A stretch of 64,000 nt of DNA, taken from contig NZ_ML133577.1 of assembly GCF_003985125.1 (NCBI RefSeq), forward strand, positions 89,063 to 153,062, given 5' to 3'. Of the stretch, positions 8,851 to 16,859 are shown piece by piece; position 1 is the first letter of the stretch; each line of letters opens with the position of its first letter. The position numbers and the translations under genes were made by a program. Below the pieces are notes generated by a model. That model was given only the letters and a program-made list of their open reading frames with translations. It searched no databases and had not been told where the DNA came from. This DNA comes from Rhizobium phaseoli (GTDB lineage Bacteria; Pseudomonadota; Alphaproteobacteria; Rhizobiales; Rhizobiaceae).

Positions 8851-9435
8851 GTTAGGGTGAAGCCGATTTCGGCCAGGAGTGTGAGGTGACGACGACCACC
8901 CCACCTCCGTCATACCAGGCATTAAGCCGAGCATACAAGCCGCACCCATCAGCCTACGGCATGGGTCCTCGGGTCAAGCCCCTGGAATGACGGAGGTAGA
9001 CGTTGGCGCCTCGCCAAACTCCAGCATTCTACAAGACACGCGAGGTCGCGGATGGTTCGTCAAGCCAGCCTATGGGATGCTTTCCCGGGCCGGCATAGTC
9101 ACCCTCATCTTGTCCTCGCGTCCAACCATGGGCATGTCGGAATGCGCGACCTAATCTGCGGACACGGGCTATCTCCATGGCAGTGCGTGCTGCTTAGCCG
9201 GCGCGATCCCTCACCCAACCGGATGATTGGAATCACTGGTCCGGACTATAGTTTAGAGCAGGTTTCCGGCGACTCCGTGCGAGATGTCGTCGATTGGGGC
9301 TCGATCTTCGCGACGAACTCTTTTTTAGAGAGCATGCCCGAGCAAGTAGATGTGGCTGATGTAAAGGAGCCTTCATGGCTAGAGCAGCCTTGATCGGTCC
9401 GCAGGCTCATCGGTCGATGTTCCAAAGGCAACGAC
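8851..9435. other. Non-coding gap with palindromic repeat
   Basis: 585 bases without a convincing gene. The first part holds the palindromic element described at 8903-8997. The only sizeable open frame (9052-9393, plus) has no ribosome site, no recognisable motif and poor protein-like composition. Confidence 0.5.
8903..8997. repeat. Imperfect palindromic intergenic element
   Basis: The two arms 8903-8919 and 8981-8997 are complementary at 16 of 17 positions (outer arm ACCTCCGTCAT, inner CCAGG, one mismatch), separated by 61 bases. A related half-element occurs near 49670-49695 (CCTGGAATGATGGAGG). Such paired CCTCCGTCAT/ATGACGGAGG sequences are typical of dispersed rhizobial intergenic repeats. 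It follows the STAS operon and may also end transcription. Confidence 0.6.
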
Positions 9436-10374
9436 ATGCGCAAAACAGTAGCAGTCGGCCTGGCCGCCTTGATCACCCTGTATTTTGTTGGCGGCGTGAG
9501 CGCGAGACATGAGATCTTTCCTTGGCCGCAGCTTTCCGCGCTGAGGAAAATGGTTGGCGGCGAGAAGCCGGCGCCGCCAAGCCGTTATACATTCGACGAC
9601 AAGGAACGTCTCATCGGGGATGAATCGAAAACACCGGTGGCCTGCCCGGCGCAAACAGATCGAACTGCTGTCTTGCTGCTTCTTGGCCAATCGAACGCGG
9701 CCAACGACGGAGGGCAACGGCACCGGTCAGAGTATGGCGCTCGCGTCGTAAACGCCTTTGACGGACGGTGCTTCATCGCAGCGTCGCCGCTTCTTGGCTC
9801 GACCGATACCAAGGGAGAGTATTGGACGCTGCTCGGAAACGAATTGATCGCATCGGGACAACATGACAGCGTCATCCTCGCACCTCTCGCCTATTCCGGA
9901 TCTGAGGTCGCCCGATGGGCGGCAGGCGGTGACCTCAACGCTGTGCTGATCGACACGATGAAACAGCTTCAGGCTTCCGGCTATCGGGTAACGAGCGTCC
10001 TCTGGGTGCAAGGAGAGAAAGACCTCGTTATCGGCACCACTGCCGAGGCCTATCGGGAATATTTCCTGTCGATGGTCGACACTTTGCACCAGCACGGCAT
10101 CGAGGCACCCGTTTACATTTCGATCGCATCGAAATGCCTTGAACCGAGCAACGGCGGCTTCAAGGAGCATATTCCAGATAATCCGATCGTACGGGCGCAA
10201 CTGTCCCTGTCAAAAAGCGGCCACGGTATCCGAGAGGGCATAAATTCTGACGCGTTACTCAATGGAGACGACCGCTACGACGATTGCCATATCGGGGGCA
10301 CAGGGGCGGAGAAAGTCTCGCAGGCCTGGTTGAACCTGCTGCGCGGCGATGGCCGCCTGCAAACCTCGCGATAG
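9436..10374 (+). CDS. Secreted SGNH/sialate-O-acetylesterase-like hydrolase
   Basis: 312 residues with an N-terminal hydrophobic segment (residues 5-22) acting as signal peptide or anchor. The core shows the esterase nucleophile motif LLGQSNAAN (Ser86), WVQGEKD in the middle and a C-terminal Asp/His pair in DDCHIGGTGA (Asp283 or Asp282, His285). This matches the SASA/carbohydrate-esterase branch of SGNH hydrolases, which remove acetyl groups from polysaccharides. A role in modifying exopolysaccharide or plant sugars in the periplasm is plausible. It stands alone, with no operon partners. Confidence 0.7.
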   Translation: MRKTVAVGLAALITLYFVGGVSARHEIFPWPQLSALRKMVGGEKPAPPSRYTFDDKERLIGDESKTPVACPAQTDRTAVLLLLGQSNAANDGGQRHRSEYGARVVNAFDGRCFIAASPLLGSTDTKGEYWTLLGNELIASGQHDSVILAPLAYSGSEVARWAAGGDLNAVLIDTMKQLQASGYRVTSVLWVQGEKDLVIGTTAEAYREYFLSMVDTLHQHGIEAPVYISIASKCLEPSNGGFKEHIPDNPIVRAQLSLSKSGHGIREGINSDALLNGDDRYDDCHIGGTGAEKVSQAWLNLLRGDGRLQTSR

Positions 10375-10706
10375 TCTTCTCCGAGATTTCGCGCCTTCGC
10401 GATTTACGCCGCCTGGTGACGAAAATCAAAAGCACTATTCCACCGTAAGCGTTCCGGCCCCCTTGGAGTATTTCTTCCCTCCAAGCGAATTGATCGTTGC
10501 GCATTTTTCCTTATCGAAATGCGCCGGATGCGAAGGCCACCATAATGAGGCCAGAAACCGTGATCGCTTTCGTCGTCCACTCCTTCTTCCCAAGCTGCGT
10601 CTGCCGAAACCGGGGAGCACGGCGGACATCGATACAACAGACTTATCTCGAGGTTCAGACTTGCTGGGGCCTGCCCCGTTCCGCGAGCGCGGTGAGCGCC
10701 GGACGC

Positions 10707-10732
10707 AAAAAATGCCCCGCCGAGACGGGGCA
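10707..10732 (-). terminator. Hairpin reading as intrinsic terminator on the minus strand
   Basis: TGCCCCG (10713-10719) pairs with CGGGGCA (10726-10732). The plus strand has six A's just before the stem, so on the minus strand the stem is followed by TTTTTT. On the plus strand the same hairpin lies just upstream of the micro-ORF ribosome site. Confidence 0.5.
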
Positions 10733-10764
10733 AGTTCTGGCAACGAACCACACGGAGGAACACC

Positions 10765-10848
10765 GTGCGATCCTACTGTTTCAACGAGAAGGGTGCCTGC
10801 AAGGTTCCGGTACGGTCTCGGACTGAGGGTCGCCACTCGCACCAGTGA
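10765..10848 (+). CDS. Candidate 27-residue small protein
   Basis: GTG start with a strong GGAGGA site 5 bases upstream (in CACGGAGGAACACC). The peptide begins MRSYCFNEKGACKVPVRS and ends RHSHQ, and contains two cysteines (residues 5 and 12). It lies between two hairpins with the same core, as if on a short independent transcript of about 220 bases. I recognise no family. It could be chance, but the ribosome site and flanking structures make it worth listing. Confidence 0.35.
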   Translation: MRSYCFNEKGACKVPVRSRTEGRHSHQ

Positions 10849-10903
10849 TTCCTTTGGTTAGGTCGCGTGCGAAGCCTTTCTGCGGTACCGGAGTCCCAAT
10901 AAG

Positions 10904-10933
10904 CGAAACGCCCCGCCAGGACGGGGCATTTCG
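10904..10933. terminator. Hairpin downstream of micro-ORF
   Basis: CGAAACGCCCCG (10904-10915) pairs with CGGGGCATTTCG (10922-10933) with one mismatch. It shares its GCCCCGCC/GACGGGGC core with the hairpin at 10713. The downstream tail is only weakly T-rich, so terminator strength is uncertain; it could act on either strand. Confidence 0.4.
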
Positions 10934-11236
10934 TACTCCCGCATTAATCAGCGATGCCGCGCGGAGGGGCGCGGCAGGTTGAAGGATGACAGAGTTCGCA
11001 AAATCTTCAATTTACCTGAACTTATTAATCCTCTGCTGGACCTGCTAGGAGAGATCGGCCGCGACGATGGCCGCGAGCACGCGGGCGGTCAGGAGCGGCT
11101 GCGTGGATTAGGACCATAGACGGTACCCCGAACCGGACCTCAGTCCGATGTGCGAGGCGCGATAGCAATCTATCTTTCGTGTCAGCTCACGTCGTGCGGT
11201 TGCACGGCAATTGATGGTCCCGTTCGGAGGAAAACC

Positions 11237-11893
11237 ATGCGGATAGCAACCCTAGTGTCCTTGGCCGCGCTTTCGCTGGCAGTTGCAGCAAGCCCGGCAA
11301 CGATTGTCGGGCTCGACATGGCTGCACTTGCAAAGGACGGTGGCAACGGCGGCGGCAATGGTGGCGGGGGCGGCGGCGGCAACGGCGGCGGCAACGGAAA
11401 CGGTGGCAGCCATAACAGCGGTTCCGATCATGGAAACTCCAAATCGCAATCCGATCATGGAAGCTCCAAATCGCAATCAGTGAGAGGCAAGTCATCAGAG
11501 GCGCCGGGCAAATCCAAATCCGACAAGACGGACACCGCGACCAGCAAGAAAGAGAAGAACCTTTCGGCGCAAATGGCCGGCCTGAATTCCTTGAAGCGGA
11601 ATTACCGGGCGCTGATGCACACATCGGACCCGCGCATGGCCGCCATCTCAGCCTATGCGGTGGCTTATGCCCAGTATGAAATCGACAACGGCATCGAGCC
11701 CGCGGCCGACGATCCCGTGCTGGGCGATCGGGCGCTGGAGGATGCCTTGGCTTCCGCAACCAAGACCGGCGAGGTCAGCCCGGCGGTCCTGGACAGAGCC
11801 AAGACCATTCTCGGGGTTGGCGACGCCGACGGCAAGATTGATCAGATCCGCACCTCGCTCGAGAACGCCGCGTCGACGACGTCAGATGAATAG
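11237..11893 (+). CDS. Exported glycine-rich protein of unknown function
   Basis: 218 residues; the ATG at 11237 is chosen over an upstream in-frame start because GGAGG lies 7 bases before it. A signal peptide (about 1-25) is followed by a Gly/Asn tract (35-57) and a Ser/Lys/His low-complexity stretch. That stretch contains a tandem duplication of nine residues, coded by a 27-base repeat at 11423-11449 and 11450-11476. The region from about residue 110 looks folded and helical, with SLKRNYRALMHTSD and ISAYAVAYAQYEID. No named domain was recognised. It is probably periplasmic or surface-attached. Confidence 0.6.
   Translation: MRIATLVSLAALSLAVAASPATIVGLDMAALAKDGGNGGGNGGGGGGGNGGGNGNGGSHNSGSDHGNSKSQSDHGSSKSQSVRGKSSEAPGKSKSDKTDTATSKKEKNLSAQMAGLNSLKRNYRALMHTSDPRMAAISAYAVAYAQYEIDNGIEPAADDPVLGDRALEDALASATKTGEVSPAVLDRAKTILGVGDADGKIDQIRTSLENAASTTSDE
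11423..11476 (+). repeat. 27-base tandem repeat inside the Gly-rich gene
   Basis: Two adjacent 27-base units (11423-11449, 11450-11476) differ at one base and encode SDHG(N/S)SKSQ twice. The repeat is in frame, so copy number can change without breaking the gene. Confidence 0.8.
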
Positions 11894-11951
11894 CCACGAG
11901 TGAGTTGCGAGCGGTGCGAAGCCACCGGAATAGCTTCGCACCGAACTATAG

Positions 11952-11997
11952 GAGCATTTCCGATTTTGTTTGAGTTCGGAAATGCTCTATTTTTTTG
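11952..11997 (+). terminator. Intrinsic terminator
   Basis: GAGCATTTCCGA (11952-11963) pairs perfectly with TCGGAAATGCTC (11976-11987), followed by a T-rich tail (11989-11996). It is a classic rho-independent terminator 59 bases after the Gly-rich gene. Confidence 0.8.
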
Positions 11998-12039
11998 CGC
12001 TTTTTAGACGTCTTTCCCGGAACCGGGCTTCAGAATCAA

Positions 12040-12087
12040 GGTTAGAGCGGTTCTGCGCTGAAAGCGCAGAACCGCTCTAACCTTTTT
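12040..12087. terminator. Very strong 20-bp hairpin with T tail
   Basis: Arms 12040-12059 and 12063-12082 are perfectly complementary over 20 bases with a 3-base loop (GAA), followed by TTTTT. It follows the first terminator within 45 bases. It may be a second terminator or a dispersed palindromic repeat between the two genes. Confidence 0.65.
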
Positions 12088-12180
12088 CGTTTGACCCAAT
12101 TTCAAAAATTGCTCCAGCATCCGGCCGCAGAGTGTTATCGAAGCGAGCGCTTCCGCATCCCAATTTCGATCGAGACCGCA

Positions 12181-12843
12181 ATGGCAAATGCTTCGGCTTT
12201 TTTCACTTTTCTCCTTGCGCTGACGGTGCTGCAGATCACGCCGGGGCCGGACATGATGCTGATCATGGCGCGCGGTGTCGGGCAAGGTCGCAAGGTGGCG
12301 CTGCTAGCCGTCGTCGGCATGATTTTCGTTTCGGGTGTCGTACAGGTTGGATTGCTGGTGCTCGGGCTCGCCTCGCTGCTGAGCGCTTATCCGGCTGCGC
12401 TGATAATGCTGCAATGGATAGGGGCGATCTATCTGATCTATCTCGGCGGCAGGATGATATGGGGAAGCTTCAGGAAGCATTCCGGCGCCGCGCTCAAGGT
12501 CAAGCCGGCATCGGCGTGGCAGGCGGTGCGCGAGGGGGCTTTCAACAATCTGACCAACCCCAAGTCCCTGCTCTTCATGTTCGCCTTCCTGCCGCAGTTC
12601 GTCGATCCTGCGGCAGGGCCGGTGTGGCTCCAGCTTCTCATTCTGGGTTCAATCCAGAAACTGATGGGATTGCTTTCGCTGGGATCGGTTGCGCTTGCGG
12701 CCGGATCCGTCGGTCATTTCCTTTATCGCTGGCCGCAGTTGCTGGGATGGCAGGAGCGGTTCACCGGCCTGGTGATGATCGCCCTCGGCATCAGGCTTCT
12801 TCTGTCCGGCCATTCGGGTCCGGCTCCGGCTGCCGCGCGATAA
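12181..12843 (+). CDS. LysE/RhtB family amino-acid exporter
   Basis: 220 residues with six hydrophobic segments spread across the protein. The N-terminal ITPGPDMMLIMARGVGQGRK segment and the mid-protein NNLTNPKSLLFMFAFLPQF are hallmarks of the LysE/RhtB superfamily. These inner-membrane proteins export amino acids such as homoserine or threonine. It stands alone after two terminators. The substrate is not predictable. Confidence 0.88.
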   Translation: MANASAFFTFLLALTVLQITPGPDMMLIMARGVGQGRKVALLAVVGMIFVSGVVQVGLLVLGLASLLSAYPAALIMLQWIGAIYLIYLGGRMIWGSFRKHSGAALKVKPASAWQAVREGAFNNLTNPKSLLFMFAFLPQFVDPAAGPVWLQLLILGSIQKLMGLLSLGSVALAAGSVGHFLYRWPQLLGWQERFTGLVMIALGIRLLLSGHSGPAPAAAR

Positions 12844-12847
12844 GCGC

Positions 12848-13621
12848 TCAAACAGATCGCATGAGAGCGTGCATCTCCGCGAACACGTCGAAAAATTGTT
12901 CTCTCATGCTGTCAAAGGCGGACGGCAAAAAAATATTGTCGCCGACCCTTGCTTCAAAACGATAGTCATCGAACGTATCTCTGGCGTGTCGCTGCAATGA
13001 GCCGGAAATCTTCTTTCCACCCCTTTCGACACTGTAACTGCTTGACTGCTCCGAATCCGGACTCGTGAAACGGGTTTTAATGAATTCACATTGCAGTCCG
13101 ATAAGTGCTGCCGGCACGTATCTTCGCCCCAAGAAAATTGCGATACAGTCTCCTCCCGCTGTTTGAATGAGCGCTTCGTCGCAATTTGGATGGATGTGTA
13201 TTCTGTATTGGAAATGCGGGGGCAGTCCGCTCATGGGCTCCGCCCATGCTCCGTAAATGGAACGTATATGTTGAAATCGTCTCATCTGGGATTCCGGGTC
13301 GTGACCTGGAATGTCGCGCTCATAAAAGCGAGCATTGAAACGATGAATAGCTCGGGTAATCTCTATTCTCTCGATCAGATCCGGGCTACTAGTTTCCTGC
13401 CAGCCGTCGAACTTGAGTTGATCCGCAGCTCTGCCTATCCCTGAACACAATAAGATCTCCATTGCGCTCTCGAAGACCTTCGTCTCTTGATCCGAGAGAC
13501 CCTTATAGTCGGGGCGCTCGACAGAGGGCGGCCGATATCGCAGCACCGGTTCGAACGGCTTTCGATGCCTTTCCAGCTCACTCAAGCGCTGCAATATCCT
13601 GTAGACTTCTTGCCTATCCAT
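12848..13621 (-). CDS. Hypothetical cytoplasmic protein
   Basis: 257 residues from the ATG at 13621, chosen because GGAGG lies 6 bases upstream (GGAGGTGCCGATG). A TTG at 13657 would add 12 residues and overlap the preceding gene's stop. No signal peptide, membrane segment or known motif was recognised. Notable stretches are HFQYRIHIHPNCDEALIQ and CIAIFLGRRYVP. Its base composition looks less GC-rich than its neighbours, which hints at recent acquisition. It probably sits in one transcript with the MHYT-GGDEF-EAL gene, but no function can be assigned. Confidence 0.55.
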   Translation of the reverse strand: MDRQEVYRILQRLSELERHRKPFEPVLRYRPPSVERPDYKGLSDQETKVFESAMEILLCSGIGRAADQLKFDGWQETSSPDLIERIEITRAIHRFNARFYERDIPGHDPESQMRRFQHIRSIYGAWAEPMSGLPPHFQYRIHIHPNCDEALIQTAGGDCIAIFLGRRYVPAALIGLQCEFIKTRFTSPDSEQSSSYSVERGGKKISGSLQRHARDTFDDYRFEARVGDNIFLPSAFDSMREQFFDVFAEMHALMRSV

Positions 13622-13653
13622 CGGCACCTCCGCCTTTACAGTAACGGTTTCGG

Positions 13654-16437
13654 TCAAGCCGCCCTCTCAACCGCCGGTTCGCCCATCGCATGCGGCCTTC
13701 CGAGCAGATAACCCTGTGCCTCGTCGCATTGCTCTTCCGAGAGCGTAGCGAGCTGGGCCTGGGTCTCCACGCCTTCCGCCAGCACCGGCACTTCAAGGCT
13801 GCGACCGAGCGCCAAGATGGCGCGGACGATCGCCTTGGATTGCGGGCTGGTTTCGACTTCGGCCATGAAGCTCTTGTCGAGCTTGATCTTGTCGAAGGGG
13901 AAGGAGCGCAGGGTTTCCAGCGAGGAGTAACCGGTGCCGAAATCGTCGATGGCGATCGAGACGCCGAGCGCCTTGATCGCCCGCATCGTCCGCAGCGCCT
14001 TATCCTTGTCGACGATGATCGAGCTTTCGGTGATCTCGATTTCGAGACGCCGCGGGTTCAGGCCGGTCTCAGCGAGGATGCCTGAGATGACGGCGGCCAT
14101 GTCGGCGTGGCCGAGCTGGATCGGTGACAGGTTGACGGCGATCTTGTAGCTGTTGTTCCAGCTTGCCGCTTCCCGGCAGGCTTCCCGGAGCACCCATTCG
14201 CCGATCGGCAGGATCGCGCCGCATTCCTCGGCCAGGCCGATGAAATCCATCGGCGGAATATTGCCGCGAGCGTGATGCCGCCAGCGCAGGAGGACCTCGT
14301 AGCCGGTGATCTCGCCGGTGCGCACCGATTTCTGCACCTGATAGTGCAGATGCAGCTCGTTGCGGTCGATCGACGCCCAGAGGTCGTTGGCGAGCGCGCG
14401 GCGGCGGCGTGCATTCTCGTCCATGGCGGCCTCGTAGAAGCAGACCCTTTGCAGCAGCGATTGTTTGGCGCGGTACATGGCAAGATCGGCATTGGCCATA
14501 AGCCCGTCGACGCTTACCGCATCGCTCGGATAGAGCGCGACGCCGAGGCTGGCGCCGGTCTTGATCTCGAACCCGTCGATGGCAACGGTGCCGGTGAGCG
14601 CGCCTTCCAGCCGCCCGATGAAATCGTGGAGCGCGCTCAGCTCATCGAAGCGCTTGGTTGCCGCGAACTCGTCTCCCCCGAACCGGGCAATGAACTCGCC
14701 CTCCTGCCGCGCCTCTTCCAGACGTCGGGCAAGCTCGACAAGCACCTTGTCGCCGGTGGCGTGGCCGTGCTGATCATTGATCTCCTTGAACTTGTCGAGA
14801 TCAATGCCGATGACGGCGACATTGCCCCTCACCCGGTCAGCGATCATCATTTCTTCCGCAACGCTCTCGCCGAACTGCAACCGGTTCGGCAGGCCCGTCA
14901 GCCCGTCATGCTTGGCCAGAAATGCGACCTGCTCCTCCGATTTCAGCCGATCGGTGATGTCTTCGAAGGTGACGACCCAGCCGCCATTGGCGAGCATGTT
15001 GACATGCTGCTGGATGGACATGCCGCTCGGATATTTATGCACCGCGCTGCCGGCACCGACCCGGATCAGCGCCATGTTCCTGATATAATGCGCCTCGGCC
15101 TGCGCCGTTGCCTCGTTGGGGTCCGCCGCATGGGCGGCATAGCCGACCTCGACGATCTGCCGGTAACCCATGCCTGCATGCACCGAGCCTTCGGGGAATT
15201 TGAAGATTTCGAGATAGCGCTTGTTGCAGAGCAGCAGCCGCTCATCCCCGTCGAACATGCAGATGCCCTGGCCGATATTTTCGAGCGCGACGTCGAGATT
15301 GCGGCTGACCTCGTCGATCCGGTCGGCATCCGCCTTCTGCTTGCTGTTGTCTTTGGTGATCTTGGCATAGCCGATCAGCTGGCCGGTCTCGTCATAGATC
15401 GGATCGATGACGACATGGGCCCAGAAGGAGGAGCCGTCCTTGCGATAGCGCCAGCCCTGCGCTTCGAACTTGCCGTCGCTGCGGGCAGTCTCGAGCGCCC
15501 GCAGCGGCAGGCCTTTCCGGCGGTCCTCCTCAGAATAAAACAGCGAGAAATCCTTGCCGACGATCTCATCGGCGCTGTAGCCCTTGGTGCGCTCGGCGCC
15601 CGCATTCCAGTTGCTGACCTTGCCGTCAGGATCGAGCATATAGATCGCGTAGTCGGTGACGCCCTGCACCAGGAGCTTGAAGCTGCGCTCGGCGCTGGCG
15701 GCCTTGGCCTGCGAGCGCACGGCGAAAATGGCGGCGGCAAAACCCGCCGTCAGCAGCGAAAAGGTGACGGCGGCGATCGTCACCGCCATCAGCGCCGGCG
15801 AAAGCAGCATGACGGGATCGAGCGCGGTAATGCCTGGAATGACCGTCACACCGGCCGTTGCGGTGAAATGCAGGGTGACGACGCCGAGCGTCAGCAATGC
15901 CGTCGGCGCCAGCCGGCCGAATGTCGAGCGGCCGCTGCGGCCGGCAAAACGAAAAGCGGCGACCGAAAAGGCGACGCCGAGCACGACCGAGACCACGACG
16001 AAGCTCGCATCCCAGGAGATCTCTCCCGGAAATTCGATGGCGAGCATGCCGCTGAAATGCATCAGCCCGATGCCGGCGCCGAAAAACACGCCGGCCAGAC
16101 TATTCGCCACCCAGCTGTCGTAGGCGATCTTGGCGGCGACCGCCGCCGTCGTCGCGACGATCGCGACCAGCAGCGAGACCAGCGTCAGCCCGGCGTGATA
16201 ACCGACAACGACGCCGGGGTCATAGGCCAGCATGGCGATGAAATGCGTGGCCCAGATGCCGAAACCACCCGCCGCCCCCGCCGTCACCAGCCACACCCAC
16301 CGCACCACGCCCTCCGACAACGTCGCCCGATCCAAGAGAACGAGCGCGCAATGGCTGGCGAGAAAGCAGATCAGACCCGCAAGCCCGACCAGCGTGAGAT
16401 CATGCTGCTGGGTGATGCACGTCAGAACGGTGAACAT
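13654..16437 (-). CDS. MHYT-PAS-GGDEF-EAL membrane c-di-GMP protein
   Basis: 927 residues. The first ~230 residues form a seven-helix MHYT sensor with motif variants ATHFIAML, LMHFSGML and TLHFTATAG, a fold proposed to bind copper or sense a diatomic gas. Two PAS regions follow (VQGVTDYAIYMLDPDG and NIGQGICMFDGDERLL). Then come a GGDEF domain with an intact FGGDEF motif and an EAL domain in which the signature reads EVL (YEVLLRWRHH). The remaining EAL motifs are present: NLSPIQ, EITES, DDFGTGYSSLE, EGVET. Both synthesis and breakdown of c-di-GMP are possible. The ribosome site appears masked by a hairpin (see 16442). Confidence 0.93.
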   Translation of the reverse strand: MFTVLTCITQQHDLTLVGLAGLICFLASHCALVLLDRATLSEGVVRWVWLVTAGAAGGFGIWATHFIAMLAYDPGVVVGYHAGLTLVSLLVAIVATTAAVAAKIAYDSWVANSLAGVFFGAGIGLMHFSGMLAIEFPGEISWDASFVVVSVVLGVAFSVAAFRFAGRSGRSTFGRLAPTALLTLGVVTLHFTATAGVTVIPGITALDPVMLLSPALMAVTIAAVTFSLLTAGFAAAIFAVRSQAKAASAERSFKLLVQGVTDYAIYMLDPDGKVSNWNAGAERTKGYSADEIVGKDFSLFYSEEDRRKGLPLRALETARSDGKFEAQGWRYRKDGSSFWAHVVIDPIYDETGQLIGYAKITKDNSKQKADADRIDEVSRNLDVALENIGQGICMFDGDERLLLCNKRYLEIFKFPEGSVHAGMGYRQIVEVGYAAHAADPNEATAQAEAHYIRNMALIRVGAGSAVHKYPSGMSIQQHVNMLANGGWVVTFEDITDRLKSEEQVAFLAKHDGLTGLPNRLQFGESVAEEMMIADRVRGNVAVIGIDLDKFKEINDQHGHATGDKVLVELARRLEEARQEGEFIARFGGDEFAATKRFDELSALHDFIGRLEGALTGTVAIDGFEIKTGASLGVALYPSDAVSVDGLMANADLAMYRAKQSLLQRVCFYEAAMDENARRRRALANDLWASIDRNELHLHYQVQKSVRTGEITGYEVLLRWRHHARGNIPPMDFIGLAEECGAILPIGEWVLREACREAASWNNSYKIAVNLSPIQLGHADMAAVISGILAETGLNPRRLEIEITESSIIVDKDKALRTMRAIKALGVSIAIDDFGTGYSSLETLRSFPFDKIKLDKSFMAEVETSPQSKAIVRAILALGRSLEVPVLAEGVETQAQLATLSEEQCDEAQGYLLGRPHAMGEPAVERAA

Positions 16438-16441
16438 GGAA

Positions 16442-16466
16442 GTGGCCCTCGATTTTCGGGGGCCAC
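16442..16466 (-). promoter_or_regulatory. Hairpin masking the ribosome site of the MHYT gene
   Basis: GTGGCCC (16442-16448) pairs with GGGCCAC (16460-16466), with extra inner pairs. In the minus-strand mRNA the only purine-rich ribosome site (GAGGG) lies in the 3' arm of this stem, 4-10 bases before the AUG. Translation may therefore depend on opening the hairpin. Confidence 0.45.
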
Positions 16467-16499
16467 GCTAGCGAGAGGGCGCTTAAGGAAGGTTGAAAT

Positions 16500-16540
16500 G
16501 GGTGGGGTGCGGGGGTGGGAAATGCGAGGGTTGGGGCGGG
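16500..16540 (+). other. G-quadruplex motif upstream of MHYT-GGDEF-EAL gene
   Basis: Four G-runs (16500-16502, 16504-16507, 16511-16515, 16517-16519) with 1-3 base loops satisfy the G-quadruplex pattern. Three more runs follow (16528-16530, 16533-16536, 16538-16540). The whole stretch to about 16620 is strongly G/T-rich on the plus strand. It lies 60-100 bases upstream of the minus-strand start codon. The rest of the 16438-16859 gap shows nothing else clear. Confidence 0.5.
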
Positions 16541-16859
16541 TTGTGCAGGAGGTTGTCGGATTAGGGTTTATGGGCGGTGTTTGGGGATAGTGAATGGAAG
16601 GTGTGGTTGAGGTTTGAGGTCCTGATCTGTTTCTTTTGGACATCTCGAGGCCCAGCAGAAAACTAATTATGGGGAAGCTTGATTGAGTAAAGATCAATTT
16701 GAACTGTGGCTGCCTAGCAGTCGGCGGATTATTGGAGAAGAATACGTATCTGCCGGTTCATGATCTGGATGAAGACAGCCGAGCGGATGGGACGGCTTGA
16801 CCACGATGGAGCAATTTCATCCTAGGCATGGCAGCGGATTTGGATGAGGGGAATCTGGA

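Larger units (their letters stand above)
10375..11236. other. Long intergenic region with twin hairpins and a micro-ORF
   Basis: 862 bases. The supported contents are hairpins at 10713-10732 and 10904-10933 with the same GCCCCGCC core, and a short open frame between them (10765-10848). The open frames on the other strand have arginine/proline-rich shadow-like composition. Nothing convincing was seen in 10940-11200. Confidence 0.5.

Noticed and set aside
9052..9393. 113-residue frame after the STAS operon
   Set aside because: No ribosome site, no motif and irregular composition; listed only as part of the intergenic region.
14272..16590. Very long (772-residue) open frame antisense to the MHYT-GGDEF-EAL gene
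   Set aside because: It is Arg/Gly/His-rich shadow coding caused by high GC; no domains, and the opposite strand has clear domains throughout.
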